A stretch of 52,221 nt of DNA from Fidelibacterota bacterium (lineage in GTDB: Bacteria > Fidelibacterota > UBA8477 > JABMPR01). The DNA lies in contig JABMOS010000095.1 in assembly GCA_013203185.1 (NCBI GenBank), forward strand, positions 1 to 52,221. The letters run 5' to 3'. Shown piece by piece: positions 28,952 through 38,492 of this stretch (the first letter of the stretch is position 1; each line of letters starts with the position of its first letter). The notes below the pieces were generated by a model. It saw only the letters and a program-made list of their open reading frames with translations, was not told where the DNA came from and did not search any database. Both the position numbers and the translations under genes were made by a program.

Positions 28952-29003
28952 AGTGGATTACAGAACTTTACTATTAGTAATGAAATAGAACCAGGGAGTG
29001 TAT

Positions 29004-32000
29004 ATGAGTTCAATGCTGGTAAAACTTCACAGAACTATTATTGGTGTATTTATATTTGTTTTAATGACTAACCATCTATTTGCCGGAACTACTGGGAAAA
29101 TTTCTGGCCGTGTGACAGATGCAGAAACCGGTGAAGGCTTACCCGGAGTAAATGTTATCCTTGAAAATACAGGTATGGGTGCCTCTACAGATATAGATGG
29201 AATCTATTTTATTATTAATGTGCCTGTGGGAATATTCTCTGTCCGGGCCGAGATGATCGGCTATAACTCAAGTATTATGACGGAAGTCTCAGTCAGAGGC
29301 GACTTAACCACAGAAGTTGATTTTCCCATGACTATCCAGGTGCTGGAATCCGATCAAGAAGTGATCGTGGTTGCCGAGCGCCCCATGGTTCAAAAAGATT
29401 TAACCTCAGGTCGTTCCATCGTCAGCGCAGCAGAAATTTCAGAAATGCCAGTTGAGTCCCTTGCAGGTGTTATTGGGACAAAAGCAGGAATTGTGGCTGG
29501 AGCAGATGGTTCCATGCATATTCGAGGTGGTCGATCCAGTGAAGTGACCTATATGATTGATGGTGTCCCTGTCACCAATCTCTCTTCAGGAGGTCTGGCA
29601 GTTGGTCTTGAAAACAGTGCTGTTCAGGAACTACAGATTTTGAGTGGTACGTTTAACGCCGAGTATGGGCAGGCCATGTCAGGTATTATCAATATTGTGA
29701 CCAAAGAGGGTGGTGAAAAATACCAGGGTAATATCAGTGCCTACATGGGTGACTATTATACAGAGAATACACGATATTTCGAGCACGCAGACGAGTTTGA
29801 TCCCAGTAATATTAAAAATCTGGAGCTCAGCCTATCGGGTCCTGTTCCAGGATTTGGAAAGAAATTAACCTTTTTCGCCAATGGACGAGCTTACAATTAT
29901 GGAGGTCTCTATCGAGGCGTACGAGAGCATTCTCCAAACGATGTCAACTATCTCACTTCCAAAGCTGTTGAAGAATTACGGGATTCTCCCTGGGGTCGGG
30001 CGGGATTATTGAATTTTGCAGAACCTTTCACCGATCTAGATGCCGATGGTAAGCTGGCACCCGGCAGTGAGTCCTATTTTGATTTTGACGGGAATGGACA
30101 GTTTACAGTAGGGGAGCCCTTCCGGGATGTCAATGGAAATGGTCGTTATGATCATAACATCGACTTTAATCAGAACGGATTCATCGATAATGAAGATTGG
30201 GAATTTATAGATCTTAATGGAGATGGCGTACTTAACGGAGATCCCTTTGTAGACGCCAACTTTAATGGCGTTCTTGATGGTGAACCCTATATCGATTTTA
30301 ATGGCAATCAAATGTGGGATAGTGGTGCCACAGGGGATTCCAGTATTGTCCGTCTGAATACTTCCTCCAGGGTCAATGGAATGCTCAAGTTGACATGGAA
30401 GATCAATCCAAAGTTAAAACTTAATGCAAGTATTATTCACAACATTGCCCAGTCACAAAGCTATAGTCAGGGATATAAATACAATCCCGATGGTCGACCT
30501 ACAAATGAGTCTACTTCCACATCGATTATATTGGACCTAAGACATTCACTTAATGCGAGGATGTTCTATAACATTAAAGGATCCTATTACCAGACCACAG
30601 CCAAGACTTACTATATTGATGTCGATCCCACTAAGTTGAGTGAGGATAAATCCCTGGTATTTAACAATGTGAGTGATTGGGCTGATTTCATTGACGATGC
30701 CGCTGCAGATGATGCAGCTGGAATCGGAATGGGGAGTTTTTATGGCTCAGTGCAAGATTCTTTATTGATTTTAAAAAGCGATATGGTCATCTCTTTTCAT
30801 GATAGTTTGATAGTTGGTGGCGTGACCATGTACGCAGAAAATATTTTTGGTAGCAATTCATTTTCAATCGGTGTCACCAATACATGGGAATCTACTGCTG
30901 GACCATCCTGGGTGGAAACACTTAGCGACCCTTCAATAATCGACTGGATTCAACAGATTAAATTCGATTTTGTCATCAACGACCTAAAAAAGGCATACTT
31001 TTTACCAAACGAAATTTCAGAACAACCTGATAACGAGTATTTGGCTGGAGGTCACAGCCATTCCTTCTCAGAACGTATCAATCGAACCTATCTTATGAGT
31101 GCTGATCTTACCTGGCAAATGAACAATACACACCAGGTGAAAGCTGGTGTTGGCTTTAAAACCCATACCATGGAATACAAGGCCTACACTGTTTTTGTTC
31201 AGGAAAATCTGGACTGGATTCCAACCATTAAAACGACTGAATCCAGTTTCTCCAATGATTCTTACGACAATTGGCTTACAGATGCAGTATCCAAGCTTTC
31301 ACTGGACACACGCAACCCACGAGAAGCATATGTTTATCTTCAGGATAAGATTGAATTGAAGGATATGATTGTTAATCTCGGATTACGTTATGACTATTTC
31401 AATCCGAATTATTTTGTGCCTAGTGACTACAGAGATCCAGAAAATCCCACCTACTGGCTCTATACGCTGGCCAATCCAGAGACTGCTAACCTGGACACCT
31501 TTTTCCAATTCTCTGGCGAGGTAACGGCTTTCGATGAAATTCTTGATACCCTGGATGCCAATGGAGAGCCCTGGAAAGAGTACAACGACTTTTATGTAGA
31601 TACAGAACCGGTACATCAGATATCACCTAGAATTGGTGTTGCTTATCCTATTACGGATAAAGGAATTATCCACTTTAGTTATGGTCACTTTTTCCAGATC
31701 CCCACATTTAGTTACCTCTATGCCAACCCGGAGATGGAAATCAGTACAGCCAGTAATGAATCAATTCTGGGCAATGCCAACTTGAAACCTCAAAAGACGG
31801 TTACTTACGAGATTGGCTTGCAGCAGGAACTGACTTCGGATCTTGGGATTGAAATCATTGCTTTTTATAAGGATTTTTCAGGATTATTGAGTTCTGATCA
31901 ATACGAGAAGTACAATACAGTAAAATATATTGTTTATTCAAATCGCGATTATGGGGACACAAAAGGTATCACCTTCTCAATTAATAAGCGGCGCTCAGGT

Positions 32001-32555
32001 TTACTCTCTGCTTCAGCTGACTATACGTACCTCGTAGCCCAGGGAAATGCCTCCAACCCCTTGGCCTTGTTTTATGCAAACCAAAGTGATCCACCAGCCG
32101 AAGTCGTCAAGCAGGTTATTCCTCTGGACTGGGATCAAACCCATACTATTAATGTCAATATCTCTTTATCTCAGCCACGTAAGTGGGGTATTTCAATCCT
32201 TACCAAATATGGATCTGGCTTGCCATACACGCCGACATATCAGGGCTCCTCATTAGATGCCGCCAATTCTGATCGTCGTCCCGATTTTTTCAATGTTGAT
32301 ATCAATATGCACAAAGATGTTGTATTCGCAGGTCTCCATTGGACAGTTTTTGCCAAGATTTATAATGCTCTCAACATCCAGAACGAGAGAAGCGTATTCT
32401 CAGATACTGGCCGAGCCACATATTCTCTCATCCCGACCTATACGCCGGATCGTGGGAATATTTATGGCCGACATTCCCTTGCCGATTGGTTAACTAGACC
32501 TAATTATTTTAGTAGTCCTCGACAGTTTCGTGTCGGTTTCTCAACAAGTTTCTAG
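29004..32555 (+). CDS. TonB-dependent receptor with carboxypeptidase-regulatory-like domain and Asp-rich EF-hand-like insert (cassette C)
   Basis: GKISGRVTDAETGEGLPGVNVILENTGMGASTDIDGIYFI; FNAEYGQAMSGIINIVTKEGG; insert DLDADGKL...DFDGNGQF...DVNGNGRYD...DLNGDGVLNGD. ATG at 29004 (track start 28998 is GTG). Confidence 0.92.
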   Translation: MSSMLVKLHRTIIGVFIFVLMTNHLFAGTTGKISGRVTDAETGEGLPGVNVILENTGMGASTDIDGIYFIINVPVGIFSVRAEMIGYNSSIMTEVSVRGDLTTEVDFPMTIQVLESDQEVIVVAERPMVQKDLTSGRSIVSAAEISEMPVESLAGVIGTKAGIVAGADGSMHIRGGRSSEVTYMIDGVPVTNLSSGGLAVGLENSAVQELQILSGTFNAEYGQAMSGIINIVTKEGGEKYQGNISAYMGDYYTENTRYFEHADEFDPSNIKNLELSLSGPVPGFGKKLTFFANGRAYNYGGLYRGVREHSPNDVNYLTSKAVEELRDSPWGRAGLLNFAEPFTDLDADGKLAPGSESYFDFDGNGQFTVGEPFRDVNGNGRYDHNIDFNQNGFIDNEDWEFIDLNGDGVLNGDPFVDANFNGVLDGEPYIDFNGNQMWDSGATGDSSIVRLNTSSRVNGMLKLTWKINPKLKLNASIIHNIAQSQSYSQGYKYNPDGRPTNESTSTSIILDLRHSLNARMFYNIKGSYYQTTAKTYYIDVDPTKLSEDKSLVFNNVSDWADFIDDAAADDAAGIGMGSFYGSVQDSLLILKSDMVISFHDSLIVGGVTMYAENIFGSNSFSIGVTNTWESTAGPSWVETLSDPSIIDWIQQIKFDFVINDLKKAYFLPNEISEQPDNEYLAGGHSHSFSERINRTYLMSADLTWQMNNTHQVKAGVGFKTHTMEYKAYTVFVQENLDWIPTIKTTESSFSNDSYDNWLTDAVSKLSLDTRNPREAYVYLQDKIELKDMIVNLGLRYDYFNPNYFVPSDYRDPENPTYWLYTLANPETANLDTFFQFSGEVTAFDEILDTLDANGEPWKEYNDFYVDTEPVHQISPRIGVAYPITDKGIIHFSYGHFFQIPTFSYLYANPEMEISTASNESILGNANLKPQKTVTYEIGLQQELTSDLGIEIIAFYKDFSGLLSSDQYEKYNTVKYIVYSNRDYGDTKGITFSINKRRSGLLSASADYTYLVAQGNASNPLALFYANQSDPPAEVVKQVIPLDWDQTHTINVNISLSQPRKWGISILTKYGSGLPYTPTYQGSSLDAANSDRRPDFFNVDINMHKDVVFAGLHWTVFAKIYNALNIQNERSVFSDTGRATYSLIPTYTPDRGNIYGRHSLADWLTRPNYFSSPRQFRVGFSTSF

Positions 32556-32568
32556 GAAGGTGTTAAAT

Positions 32569-35500
32569 ATGAAGAAGAATATGACCCTATTGCTCGCCTT
32601 CATCACCTTCATGGGTGTGTTGAATGCAGGACCAACTACCAATAATCCAGTCCCCGCCAATAAGCAGGATCGTGCGGCCTGGTTGAAATATTATAATACT
32701 CTGGATAGACAGGCTCATTTATCAAAGGCTTCTGCCCTCAGTGATCGCAAGGCTGGGACTCACAATGGAAACCGAGTCAGAACACTATTTTACAATTATG
32801 GATCTATCGGTCGACCCAATACAGAGCCATCCATGGAATGGCCTATTGGTTCAGGACGTGGCTATGCCTTTGAGTTTGGTGTAGTTGCTGGTGCCAGGAT
32901 TACAACGTTCGGCGGTCAAAGTGACATTATCGTCAGTGATGGTCTTACGGTTGCTGGCGTGCGCTATGACAACAGCGGTTTTGACAATAATCCAGGGGAT
33001 TGGCAACCTTTACCCGGTTTTCATGATCCCTTTCAATCCTCCATTGCCATGAGTGATGCAATTGACGAAAACAGGGACAATAAACCCGATTCATGGCCTG
33101 GCAACTGGTACAATACAGCTTTTCAAGATTATATGTGGCCTGGTGAGTATGGTGTTGGTGTCACTACAGCTGACCAGGAATCCTACTACGTCATGGACGA
33201 TTTTTATATCAAGAGTCACAATACATACTGGCCCCAGCAGGGATGGTCAGATTCGCTAAGGGGTGATGAATTCTATCCCGGATTTCCCGCCGATACCGTA
33301 CGGGGAGGCTTAGGGCTCCAGGTTGAATCTCGTGGCTACCAATGGATAGCAACCCGAGCACAAAATGTGATTTTCTTTGTATATGAACTGAAGAATGTTG
33401 GTTTGGATACTCTGGATAACCTGTATTTCGGGATGTATGGAGATCCCCATGTTGGTGGTGCCTCTGACTATAGTGATGATGATGCATATTTTGATACCTT
33501 CATCGATATTGTATATGGTTGGGATGACGATGCCATTGGTGATCCAGTGTTTGGAACCACATTGCCTGGATTTTTTGGCTACAAATTTTTGGAATCCCCA
33601 GGCGAACCTCGAGACGGTATCGATAATGATGCTGACGGCATGATCGATGAGTCCATGCAAGATGGAATTGACAATGATGGTGACTGGGAAATCTATTCTG
33701 ATTGGAATCTCAGCGGTGAATGGGACGAGGGTGAACCTGTAAACGATGACCTGGGATCCGATGGTGTAGGGCCTGAAGACCCGCAATATGTAGGACCTGA
33801 CGCCGATGGGAGCGAAACGAACGGCATGCCTGATCCTGGCGAACCAAATTTTGACGAGAAGGATCTCGATGAGGCTGACCAGATCGGTTTAACCGGGTTT
33901 ATTGTTGATTCCTATTCCAATAGTACTGAAACGGAAGATTATTATTATTCCAGTCGGCTCACAGCACCCATAGACACATCCGCTTTTCAGCAGAACGCTG
34001 ACAATATCTTTATGTATAGCTCAGGCCCGATTAAAATGGCACCAAATGATGTACGTCGTTTTTCAATAGCCATGCTTTATGGGTATAATTCAAATGCGGC
34101 TACGGGTGAGACACTCTATGAAGATCCTCACAATGTGCGTGATTTGTATGCAACTGCAGCTATTATGCAGGAGATTTATGATGCTGGATATCGCTTTGTT
34201 AAGCCACCAAATAAACCCCGGCTAACTGCAGTCCCTGGCGATGGTCAGGTTACACTGTACTGGGATGAAGGAGCTGAAAAGTCTCGGGATCCACTCTATG
34301 GTAAGGACTTTGAAGGATATGCCATTTACAGGGCCACCGATTTTGGCTTTAATGAATCACTGGTAATCACGGATACCTATGGTAGTCCATATCTTTGGAA
34401 TCCAATTGCAAAATTTGATTTGAAAAACCACATATCAGGTCCCCATCCTACTGAGCAAATAAAAAACTCAGGTCTGCACTTTGATATGGGTCGAAATAGT
34501 GGATTGGTCCACAGCTTTGTGGATAAAAATCTGGTCAACGGGCAGCGTTACTTCTACGCAATTTGTGCCTATGATTCAGGATCGGCTATAGATACGATCC
34601 CTCCAACAGAGACCTCTAAGACAATCCAGGAGGACTTTGCTGGCAATGTTTCACTGGATGTAAATACGGCGATGGTTACGCCTCAGGCTCCTTCAGTTGG
34701 GTTTATTGCTCCAGAAATAATTGACATCAGCGATCCAGGAACACCTGGTACTGGAAGGGTTGAATTCACTATCATTGATCCCACTCTGGTTCCTGATAAC
34801 CGCATATTGGAAGTGCGCTTTGTTGATTCTGGGATGGACTTAGTTGACAATGATGGTGATTGGGAGAGTTATACGGACACGGAAATTCTCCGTAATAACG
34901 GCGTCTATGTGGATATGATCGTTCCTCCCAGTGGTGACACTTTAAGCTATTCAAGCAGCTCGACAGATATGGTGTTGGTGAAGGGCGAAGTGGGTAACAT
35001 CTTTGATTACAATGGTTTTCAATGGAAAATTAAAACATGGATAGAGGGCCCAAGCCTCTCCACAGATACAGTGTATATCTATCCAGATGCCTTTGTCATC
35101 ACACCTACCCTGGACATATGGGATCCTGCTGTTGATGGCAGCGTCAATGATGATGTTGGTTCTGACGGCTGTTCAGACGAATATGAAGATGGAAGCGGGG
35201 GATGTTCTGAACTCGTTGTAGCCTTGCCCGGGTCGGATCCGAATGGTGATAATTGGAACCCTCTGACCAATTCGACAGGTACAGAGGCCAATGGCATACC
35301 GGACGCTGGTGAACCCGATATAGATATGAATGACTTTCAGGAGTTGGTGCGGGAAACGCAGTCCTTTTCAGTTGTGGATGTTACGGACCCTCTGAGTGAA
35401 ATAATGATTATGGACAATCAGCTTGGAATTCATGGTGAGGATTTTAATCAAATAAGTAACGGACTTCAGGTATTTGTTGAGAATGACACGCTGACCCTTG

Positions 35501-37314
35501 ATGACGATCGGATTGGCTGGTCCAGCGGAGATTGCATCTGGCGACCTGCGGCCCGTGTCTATACAAGTGGTACCAATGGAATTGCGATTCCTTTGGACTA
35601 TCGACTCGAATTTTTTGATACTGTGGTGGATACATCTCTTCGTTTAGGTGTTTGGACTCGAACCCAATTTCCCATGGCTTATAGTGTAACCGAGATGCAA
35701 ACCGGTCGCAGAAGTAACGTTATTGTGGCAAGCAATGTGGATTCAAGTATTCAAGCTACCAGCAAAATCACACCATTTTATTATTCCAATGAAGCGCGGA
35801 CAGGAACTGAAATTGGTGTTGATCTTCTGCCTACCTGGGAATTTTCATTCACCTCTCCTCTAGGAAAAGTTGAGAGCATTTTACCCTTGTCCAATGGTGT
35901 GATGATCGGGACATCACTTAGAGGTGTTGCTGTATACAACCAGGATAGCCAAGGCTGGAAATTCTGGACAAATATAAGTTCTGGTGGTGGATTGATCTCA
36001 GATGTCGCCATTAAAGATATTATTTACCACGAAGGCCATTATTGGGTCGCTACATCGCATGGTGTTTCCCTGTATGATGGTGAGATATGGAAGCATAATC
36101 AACGTCTTGAAGTCATCTTTGATGAGTGGGAAGAGGATAAATCTGCTACACTGGAAGAACCACAGGCAACCAAGAGTTATGCTGCTTGTACTGCCCTGGA
36201 TGTTGACAGTGAGGGCTCAGTATGGATTGCAACAGGTGAACACGGCCTTATAAGAGTTAACACACGTGGTACCTATCTCACCAGTTATGATGATCAGATA
36301 GACTTTATTACCGGCCCTGATTCTCTTTCAGAATATCTGGAAACACTTCTGGATACTGAAGTAAACGATCTCAAGGTGATTGACAATATGGTTTGGATTG
36401 GAACCGACAAGGGTCTTGTAGCCTATGATTATATCGACTCTGTTTGGACCCATTATCCCAAGGATAATGTCAATGGGCTTTTGAATGATGATATCTATGC
36501 TATCGACCAATTACCTGAATCATTAGGTGGAAATCTCATCCTGGGTACAGCAAAGGGTGTTGCCTTCATGGTCAATGATGCATTTACCGTTTATTTCAAA
36601 TCAGATTCCACACTACCAGATAACAAAGTTTACAGTCTGGCCTACAAGAGTGATTCTGAATATTTTCTTGGTACCGGTTCAGGCTACGCTGTCATGAACC
36701 TCTCCAATGCCAGCAGCGACTTTAGCTCAGGAATTGAGTTTGAGCAATTTGAGGCAAGTTGGGGCAATGAAACCATTTACACTGATAAGAATATTAAAGC
36801 CATCGCCTTTTCAAATGGTTTTGGCTACTTTGGAACTGAGCACGGTCTGGAACAACGGATTTCTGAAAATGAATGGAATACCTTTGGACCACAACCAGGT
36901 GATATCCTGAATATTTTTACGAAGAAACAATTCAGTAGTATCGACAGCCACATCTATGAAACTTCTGCTGCAAAGGAAGCTGCTGAAAAAGTAATCAATA
37001 ACCTGGATGCAGTTGCAGTGGTTCCCAATCCATATGTTGCCACAGCTATCTGGGAGCAGAAACCTTATCTTCAGTCAGGCAGGGGGGAGCGTAAGATATA
37101 CTTTATAAACCTTCCATCAGTCTGTACCATTCGTATTTATACAATGGCAGGTGAGCTGGTTAAGAAATTAGAACACAATGAATCCTTTTTCAATGGGGCT
37201 GAACCGTGGGATCTCCTTAACCTGGATAATCTGGAGGTCGCCTATGGTGTTTACATATACCATATTGAAACCGATAACGCAGAAACCATCGGCAAATTTG
37301 CCGTGATTAAATAA
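32569..37314 (+). CDS. Very large secreted cassette partner with FN3-like, Asp-rich modules, two-component-regulator-type propeller repeats and variant C-terminal tail (cassette C)
   Basis: ATG 32569 with signal peptide MKKNMTLLLAFITFMGVLNAG; PNKPRLTAVPGDGQVTLYWDEGAE; propeller repeats WVATSHGVSLYDGEIWKH, VWIGTDKGLVAYDYIDSVWTHY; tail VVPNPYVAT...FINLPSVCTIRIYTMAGELVKKLEH...KFAVIK. Confidence 0.82.
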   Translation: MKKNMTLLLAFITFMGVLNAGPTTNNPVPANKQDRAAWLKYYNTLDRQAHLSKASALSDRKAGTHNGNRVRTLFYNYGSIGRPNTEPSMEWPIGSGRGYAFEFGVVAGARITTFGGQSDIIVSDGLTVAGVRYDNSGFDNNPGDWQPLPGFHDPFQSSIAMSDAIDENRDNKPDSWPGNWYNTAFQDYMWPGEYGVGVTTADQESYYVMDDFYIKSHNTYWPQQGWSDSLRGDEFYPGFPADTVRGGLGLQVESRGYQWIATRAQNVIFFVYELKNVGLDTLDNLYFGMYGDPHVGGASDYSDDDAYFDTFIDIVYGWDDDAIGDPVFGTTLPGFFGYKFLESPGEPRDGIDNDADGMIDESMQDGIDNDGDWEIYSDWNLSGEWDEGEPVNDDLGSDGVGPEDPQYVGPDADGSETNGMPDPGEPNFDEKDLDEADQIGLTGFIVDSYSNSTETEDYYYSSRLTAPIDTSAFQQNADNIFMYSSGPIKMAPNDVRRFSIAMLYGYNSNAATGETLYEDPHNVRDLYATAAIMQEIYDAGYRFVKPPNKPRLTAVPGDGQVTLYWDEGAEKSRDPLYGKDFEGYAIYRATDFGFNESLVITDTYGSPYLWNPIAKFDLKNHISGPHPTEQIKNSGLHFDMGRNSGLVHSFVDKNLVNGQRYFYAICAYDSGSAIDTIPPTETSKTIQEDFAGNVSLDVNTAMVTPQAPSVGFIAPEIIDISDPGTPGTGRVEFTIIDPTLVPDNRILEVRFVDSGMDLVDNDGDWESYTDTEILRNNGVYVDMIVPPSGDTLSYSSSSTDMVLVKGEVGNIFDYNGFQWKIKTWIEGPSLSTDTVYIYPDAFVITPTLDIWDPAVDGSVNDDVGSDGCSDEYEDGSGGCSELVVALPGSDPNGDNWNPLTNSTGTEANGIPDAGEPDIDMNDFQELVRETQSFSVVDVTDPLSEIMIMDNQLGIHGEDFNQISNGLQVFVENDTLTLDDDRIGWSSGDCIWRPAARVYTSGTNGIAIPLDYRLEFFDTVVDTSLRLGVWTRTQFPMAYSVTEMQTGRRSNVIVASNVDSSIQATSKITPFYYSNEARTGTEIGVDLLPTWEFSFTSPLGKVESILPLSNGVMIGTSLRGVAVYNQDSQGWKFWTNISSGGGLISDVAIKDIIYHEGHYWVATSHGVSLYDGEIWKHNQRLEVIFDEWEEDKSATLEEPQATKSYAACTALDVDSEGSVWIATGEHGLIRVNTRGTYLTSYDDQIDFITGPDSLSEYLETLLDTEVNDLKVIDNMVWIGTDKGLVAYDYIDSVWTHYPKDNVNGLLNDDIYAIDQLPESLGGNLILGTAKGVAFMVNDAFTVYFKSDSTLPDNKVYSLAYKSDSEYFLGTGSGYAVMNLSNASSDFSSGIEFEQFEASWGNETIYTDKNIKAIAFSNGFGYFGTEHGLEQRISENEWNTFGPQPGDILNIFTKKQFSSIDSHIYETSAAKEAAEKVINNLDAVAVVPNPYVATAIWEQKPYLQSGRGERKIYFINLPSVCTIRIYTMAGELVKKLEHNESFFNGAEPWDLLNLDNLEVAYGVYIYHIETDNAETIGKFAVIK

Positions 37315-37325
37315 GGAGATTGACC

Positions 37326-38366
37326 ATGAGAAAAATAATGATCATGCTCCTTGTTATTACAGTATCAATGAGCTTCGGACAGTACAAGGGTGGGACGACA
37401 GCGGCACAATTTCTAAAAATCGGCATTGGCAGTCGTGCAACAGGTATGGGTGAGGCGTATGTGGCCATGAGTCAGGACGCTTCTGGGCTCTATTGGAACC
37501 CTGCTGGAATTGCTCAATCTGGTGGCGGTGAAATCATGTTTCAGCGCAACAACTGGATTGCTGATGTATCAATTAACTATATGGGAGTCATTTTCCCGCT
37601 CTATGGCATCGGAACTGTGGGTATGAGCATAACTTCACTCACCATGGATGACATGAAAGTCAGGACTGAGTTAGAGCCAAATGGTACTGGTGAGGAGTTT
37701 ACAGCCAGTGATCTGGCCCTGCAAGTTAGCGTTGCACGTGCGCTAACTGATCGATTCTCCATTGGGTTTAATACTAAATTCATCCAACAGAGTATCTGGC
37801 ATAGCACAGCTTCAGCCATGGCCATAGATGTTGGGACCCTATTTAGAACCCAATTCAACGATATGCGTTTGGGTATGAGCATCTCTAATTATGGTGCCAC
37901 AATGACCATGTCTGGACGTGATGCACTGGAACGCTATGATCCAGCTCCTGGATTCGAAGGTAATAATGATGCAATCCCTGTTGACTATGCCATGGATAGT
38001 TGGGATTTACCCCTGATTTTTAGAGTGGGAGTCGCCATGGATGTCATTGATATTGGTGTTACTAAAGTCACCCTGGCGCTGGATGCCATACATCCAAATG
38101 ACAATTATGAGTCTATTAATATTGGCTCAGAGCTAAGCATTCTAGATAAATACTTTCTGCGAGCAGGATGGAAATCTCCCTTTGTGGAAACCAACACGTC
38201 TCTGGCTTCTGCAGATACGGAATCCCGGGAAGAAGGCTTTACTTTTGGAGCAGGTTTTGATCTCCCCATATTCGGATCGGCTTCAGGATTTCGATTTGAC
38301 TATGCCTATGCAGATTTCGGTCGCTTGCAGAACGTACAACGCTTTAACATCAGTTTGTATTTTTAA
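37326..38366 (+). CDS. PorV/PorQ-like outer-membrane beta-barrel protein (cassette C)
   Basis: KGGTTAAQFLKIGIGSRATGMGEAYVAMSQDASGLYWNPAGIA; RBS aaggag; ATG 37326. Confidence 0.88.
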   Translation: MRKIMIMLLVITVSMSFGQYKGGTTAAQFLKIGIGSRATGMGEAYVAMSQDASGLYWNPAGIAQSGGGEIMFQRNNWIADVSINYMGVIFPLYGIGTVGMSITSLTMDDMKVRTELEPNGTGEEFTASDLALQVSVARALTDRFSIGFNTKFIQQSIWHSTASAMAIDVGTLFRTQFNDMRLGMSISNYGATMTMSGRDALERYDPAPGFEGNNDAIPVDYAMDSWDLPLIFRVGVAMDVIDIGVTKVTLALDAIHPNDNYESINIGSELSILDKYFLRAGWKSPFVETNTSLASADTESREEGFTFGAGFDLPIFGSASGFRFDYAYADFGRLQNVQRFNISLYF

Positions 38367-38400
38367 TGCTGGATGTTTAGCATAGAGAAATGTAGTATTC

Positions 38401-38444
38401 AGGGCGCTCTTCCGCAAGGCAGGTGTTTTTCGGAAGAGCGCCCT
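38401..38444. repeat. 14-bp perfect inverted repeat (stem-loop) between cassettes C and D
   Basis: agggcgctcttccg (38401-38414) / cggaagagcgccct (38431-38444), 16-nt loop; no T tract follows on the + strand. Confidence 0.85.
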
Positions 38445-38492
38445 TGCCACAATAAAATATGGTTTAAGCTTAATAATTAAGGCGGGGCTGGT

